Origin: Rhodospirillales bacterium
GTDB lineage: Bacteria > Pseudomonadota > Alphaproteobacteria > BOG-932 > Roseiterribacteraceae
Length of the DNA: 34,644 nt
Assembly (NCBI GenBank): GCA_003165335.1
Contig: PLTD01000246.1
Span: 1 to 34,644, forward strand
Direction of reading: 5' to 3'
The notes under the pieces are model-generated. The model worked only from the letters and a program-made list of their open reading frames with translations. It searched no databases and was not told where the DNA came from. The position numbers and the translations under genes are program-made. Position 1 is the stretch's first letter, and each line of letters begins with the position of its first letter. Shown here one piece after another: positions 32,474-34,644 of this stretch.

Positions 32474-34529
32474 GTTTCTTCTCGAAATCCTCTCAGAGGA
32501 CATTCCCGCCCGCATGCAGGTTCAGGCGGCGGACGACCTGAAGCGTCTGGTCACCGAATCACTGACCACGGCGGGGCTCTCATATGCCAAGGCCACTGCC
32601 CATTCGACACCGCGAAGGCTTGTGCTGGTGATCGAAGGCCTACCCGAAACCTCCCCCGACCGCACGGAGGAGCGCAAAGGCCCCAAAGTCGGTGCGCCCG
32701 AGGGCGCTATCCAGGGATTTCTGAAATCCGCCGGCTTGACCTCAATCGACCAGACCGAAATCCGGGATACCGATAAAGGGCAGGTCTATTTCGCGCTGAA
32801 GTCCCTCGCCGGGGAGCCCACAGAAGCCATTCTTGCCAACGCTATCTTCGCCGCCATCAGTGCATTGCCGTGGCCTAAATCCATGCGCTGGTCCGATGGG
32901 CGAAGGCGTTGGGTCAGACCTCTATCTGGCATATTGGCCATATTTAACGGACGTCCGATATCGCTGAGCGGCGAAGCGGACCTACCGGCGGCGGGGACTT
33001 CGACTGTTGGGCACCGCTTTCTCGCTCCGCAATCATTTCATGTCTCCGACTTCGCCGATTACGAGCGAAAACTGCTAGAGCACCACGTCGTTTTGGATCG
33101 CGAAAAGCGCAAATGGCGTATCCAGGGCGACGCCAAGCGTTTGACTGAGACTCACGGGCTGGTCGTCGTCCATGACGATCCTCTACTCGAAGAAGTCGCA
33201 GGGCTGGTCGAATGGCCGGTGGTCCTGATGGGGGCGATCGATGACGCCTACATGGACCTCCCGCCCGAAGTCCGCCGCACGACGATGCGGGCAAACCAGA
33301 AATACTTCACGCTCGAACACCCGGACGGCAAACCTGCCGCGCGTTTTCTGATCGTCGCCAATATGGAGACCGAGGATCGCGGCGCGGCAATCGTTTCAGG
33401 CAACGAGCGAGTACTCCGCGCCCGCCTGTCCGACGCCCGCTTCTTCTACGACCAGGACCGCAAGACCAAACTGCACGATCAGCGGCCTAAGCTGGCTAAG
33501 ATCGCGTTTCACGCCAAACTGGGCTCGCTTTTGGATCGGGTCGAGCGGTTGGAGACCTTAGCAGTCGAAATCGCGAAATTTATACCCCGCGCCCAGCTGA
33601 CCATGGTGCTGGAAGCCGCACGCCTGTGCAAATGCGACCTGGTCAGCGGAATGGTCGGAGAGTTCCCCGAACTCCAGGGGCTAATGGGGCGCTATTATGC
33701 AATCGACGAGGGCGCCTCGGAGCATGTCGCCGATGCTATTCGGGATCATTACAAACCGCTGGGCCCGAACGATGCCTGCCCGACCGAACCCGTTTCGGTG
33801 GCGTTGGCATTAGCCGAGAAGATCGACACTCTGGTTGGGTTCTTCGCCATCGGCGAACTGCCCACGGGGTCGAAAGACCCGTTTGCCTTGCGCCGAGCAA
33901 CGTTGGGGGCAATTCGGCTGATCGTCGAGAATGGCCTGAGGTTGCCCCTCGGGCAACTTTTTGGCGTGGCATTCGCCTCTTACAGTAGGACCGAAGAGTT
34001 GCCGCTCGATCAGTTGCTCTCCTTCTTCGCGGACCGTCTAAAAGTCGTGCTCAAGGAGCGTGGAGTCCGTCACGATTTGGTGGATGCGGTGTTCGCGCTG
34101 GGCGGCGAAGACGATCTTGTTCGTCTGCTGGCGAGAGTTCAGGCTTTGAGTGGTTTCCTGGCCAGCGATGATGGAGCCAACCTGCTGACGGCCTATCGCC
34201 GGGCAGCAAATATATTGAAGATTGAAGAGAAGCGCGATGGCGTTTCATTTGATGGCACACCGAACAGCGATCACATGAAACAGGTCGAGGAAACCGCCCT
34301 GGCCGATGCTCTCGAGGCTACCGGCTTCTTGGCGGACGGGATGATTGGTCATGAAAAATATCAAGAAGCGATGGTCCAGTTCGCCACTCTTCGACCAATC
34401 GTTGACGCATTCTTCGATAAAGTGACGGTGAATGCCGAGGAGAGGCAAATCCGTGAGAATCGGCTGCGGCTCTTGTCTCGCATACGCGGCACGCTTAACA
34501 AGATTGCTGACTTTTCGCGGATTTCATAA
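32466..34529 (+). CDS. glyS: Glycyl-tRNA synthetase, beta subunit
   Basis: GlyS binds tRNA-Gly and supports the alpha subunit. The 687-aa protein starts with the typical [17 protein letters not shown] and HSTPRRLVL. It carries the central block MDLPPEVRRTTMRANQKYF and an HD-like stretch with GMVGEFPELQGLMGRYYA and TGSKDPFALRR. A C-terminal anticodon-binding-like region ends near NRLRLLSRIRGTLNKIADFS. Length is normal. The ATG overlaps the GNAT end by eight bases. Confidence 0.97.
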   Translation: MREFLLEILSEDIPARMQVQAADDLKRLVTESLTTAGLSYAKATAHSTPRRLVLVIEGLPETSPDRTEERKGPKVGAPEGAIQGFLKSAGLTSIDQTEIRDTDKGQVYFALKSLAGEPTEAILANAIFAAISALPWPKSMRWSDGRRRWVRPLSGILAIFNGRPISLSGEADLPAAGTSTVGHRFLAPQSFHVSDFADYERKLLEHHVVLDREKRKWRIQGDAKRLTETHGLVVVHDDPLLEEVAGLVEWPVVLMGAIDDAYMDLPPEVRRTTMRANQKYFTLEHPDGKPAARFLIVANMETEDRGAAIVSGNERVLRARLSDARFFYDQDRKTKLHDQRPKLAKIAFHAKLGSLLDRVERLETLAVEIAKFIPRAQLTMVLEAARLCKCDLVSGMVGEFPELQGLMGRYYAIDEGASEHVADAIRDHYKPLGPNDACPTEPVSVALALAEKIDTLVGFFAIGELPTGSKDPFALRRATLGAIRLIVENGLRLPLGQLFGVAFASYSRTEELPLDQLLSFFADRLKVVLKERGVRHDLVDAVFALGGEDDLVRLLARVQALSGFLASDDGANLLTAYRRAANILKIEEKRDGVSFDGTPNSDHMKQVEETALADALEATGFLADGMIGHEKYQEAMVQFATLRPIVDAFFDKVTVNAEERQIRENRLRLLSRIRGTLNKIADFSRIS

Positions 34530-34555
34530 CGCCCTGCGTACGAGGCAGCATATCG

Positions 34556-34567
34556 GAGCCTAGGCTC
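34556..34567. promoter_or_regulatory. 12-bp perfect palindrome between glyS and the next gene
   Basis: GAGCCTAGGCTC is its own reverse complement and lies 21 bases before the next start codon. It could be an operator or form a hairpin in the leader. There is no T-tract. Confidence 0.3.
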
Positions 34568-34588
34568 ACGTTGATAAGGGATAGGGAC

Positions 34589-34644
34589 ATGATCACGAGC
34601 ACGGCGGGACGAGTTATGGCCGGGGCATCTGGGTCTCACAAGTG
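34589..34644 (+). CDS. Start of a gene cut by the window edge, possibly pyruvate phosphate dikinase
   Basis: An ATG with AGGG/AAGGGATAGGG upstream opens a frame running off the end: MITSTAGRVMAGASGSHK followed by TG. In alphaproteobacteria glyS is usually followed by ppdK, whose N-terminus often reads KWVY; the last visible codon is Lys and the next begins TG (Trp possible). The identity rests on gene order only. Confidence 0.45.
   Translation, partial: MITSTAGRVMAGASGSHK

Overview
The window is a densely packed, GC-rich bacterial chromosome segment. Gene content and order point to an alphaproteobacterium, possibly of the Rhodospirillales or a neighbouring order. The pointers are aroK-aroB beside a CorC-type gene and xerD, a bolA / zinc-DnaJ / cobS / cobT cluster, an MCE (Mla-type) transporter operon, and the order tRNA-Pro / polyprenyl synthetase / DUF2007 / TrmN6-like / glyQ / glyS. 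I cannot fix the genus from sequence alone. There is no phage, IS element, CRISPR array or integrase of a mobile element; the only recombinase is housekeeping XerD.

Layout. Positions 1-7.5 kb hold a bacterioferritin-like protein without the haem-ligand Met, a minus-strand aroK-aroB-corC operon, and a divergent plus-strand set (45-aa membrane protein, secreted helical-repeat protein, xerD). A minus-strand Rv3722c-like aminotransferase follows, with a perfect 13-bp hairpin in its leader. At 7.5-11.3 kb are an orphan CxxC protein, malate synthase preceded by a 17-base palindrome that overlaps a -10 element, accA three bases behind it, and a DUF2889 protein. At 11.3-16.8 kb are bolA (minus) and a zinc-finger/J-domain gene that looks leaderless. 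These are followed by cobS, cobT, a cytochrome P450 with an aberrant I-helix and a small Pro/Tyr-repeat secreted protein closed by a clear intrinsic terminator. At 16.8-22.7 kb are a DUF1330 gene, tag, an unusual hisS overlapping deoC, hisI, clpX (without clpP, preceded by a structured UUCG hairpin), folB and apt. At 22.9-27.4 kb is an MCE/Mla-type operon (STAS-permease fusion, ATPase, MCE protein, auxiliary lipoprotein) ending in a TAXI-type periplasmic binding protein coupled to it. At 27.5-34.6 kb are a DUF2147 protein with a tiny His-rich lipoprotein upstream, tRNA-Pro(CGG), a polyprenyl diphosphate synthase, DUF2007, a TrmN6-like methyltransferase and a small zinc-ribbon membrane protein. 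The segment ends with glyQ, an acetyltransferase, glyS and the start of a further gene (probably ppdK).

Most of the window is ordinary core metabolism. The strongest points for a second look are the P450 without an acid-alcohol pair directly behind an AAA+/VWA pair, the hisS that looks actinobacterial rather than alphaproteobacterial, the TAXI receptor at the end of the MCE operon, the GNAT gene wedged with overlaps between glyQ and glyS, the structured element before clpX, the operator-like palindrome at malate synthase, and the unlisted-size His-rich lipoprotein. I saw no obvious dedicated novel defence or biosynthetic system.
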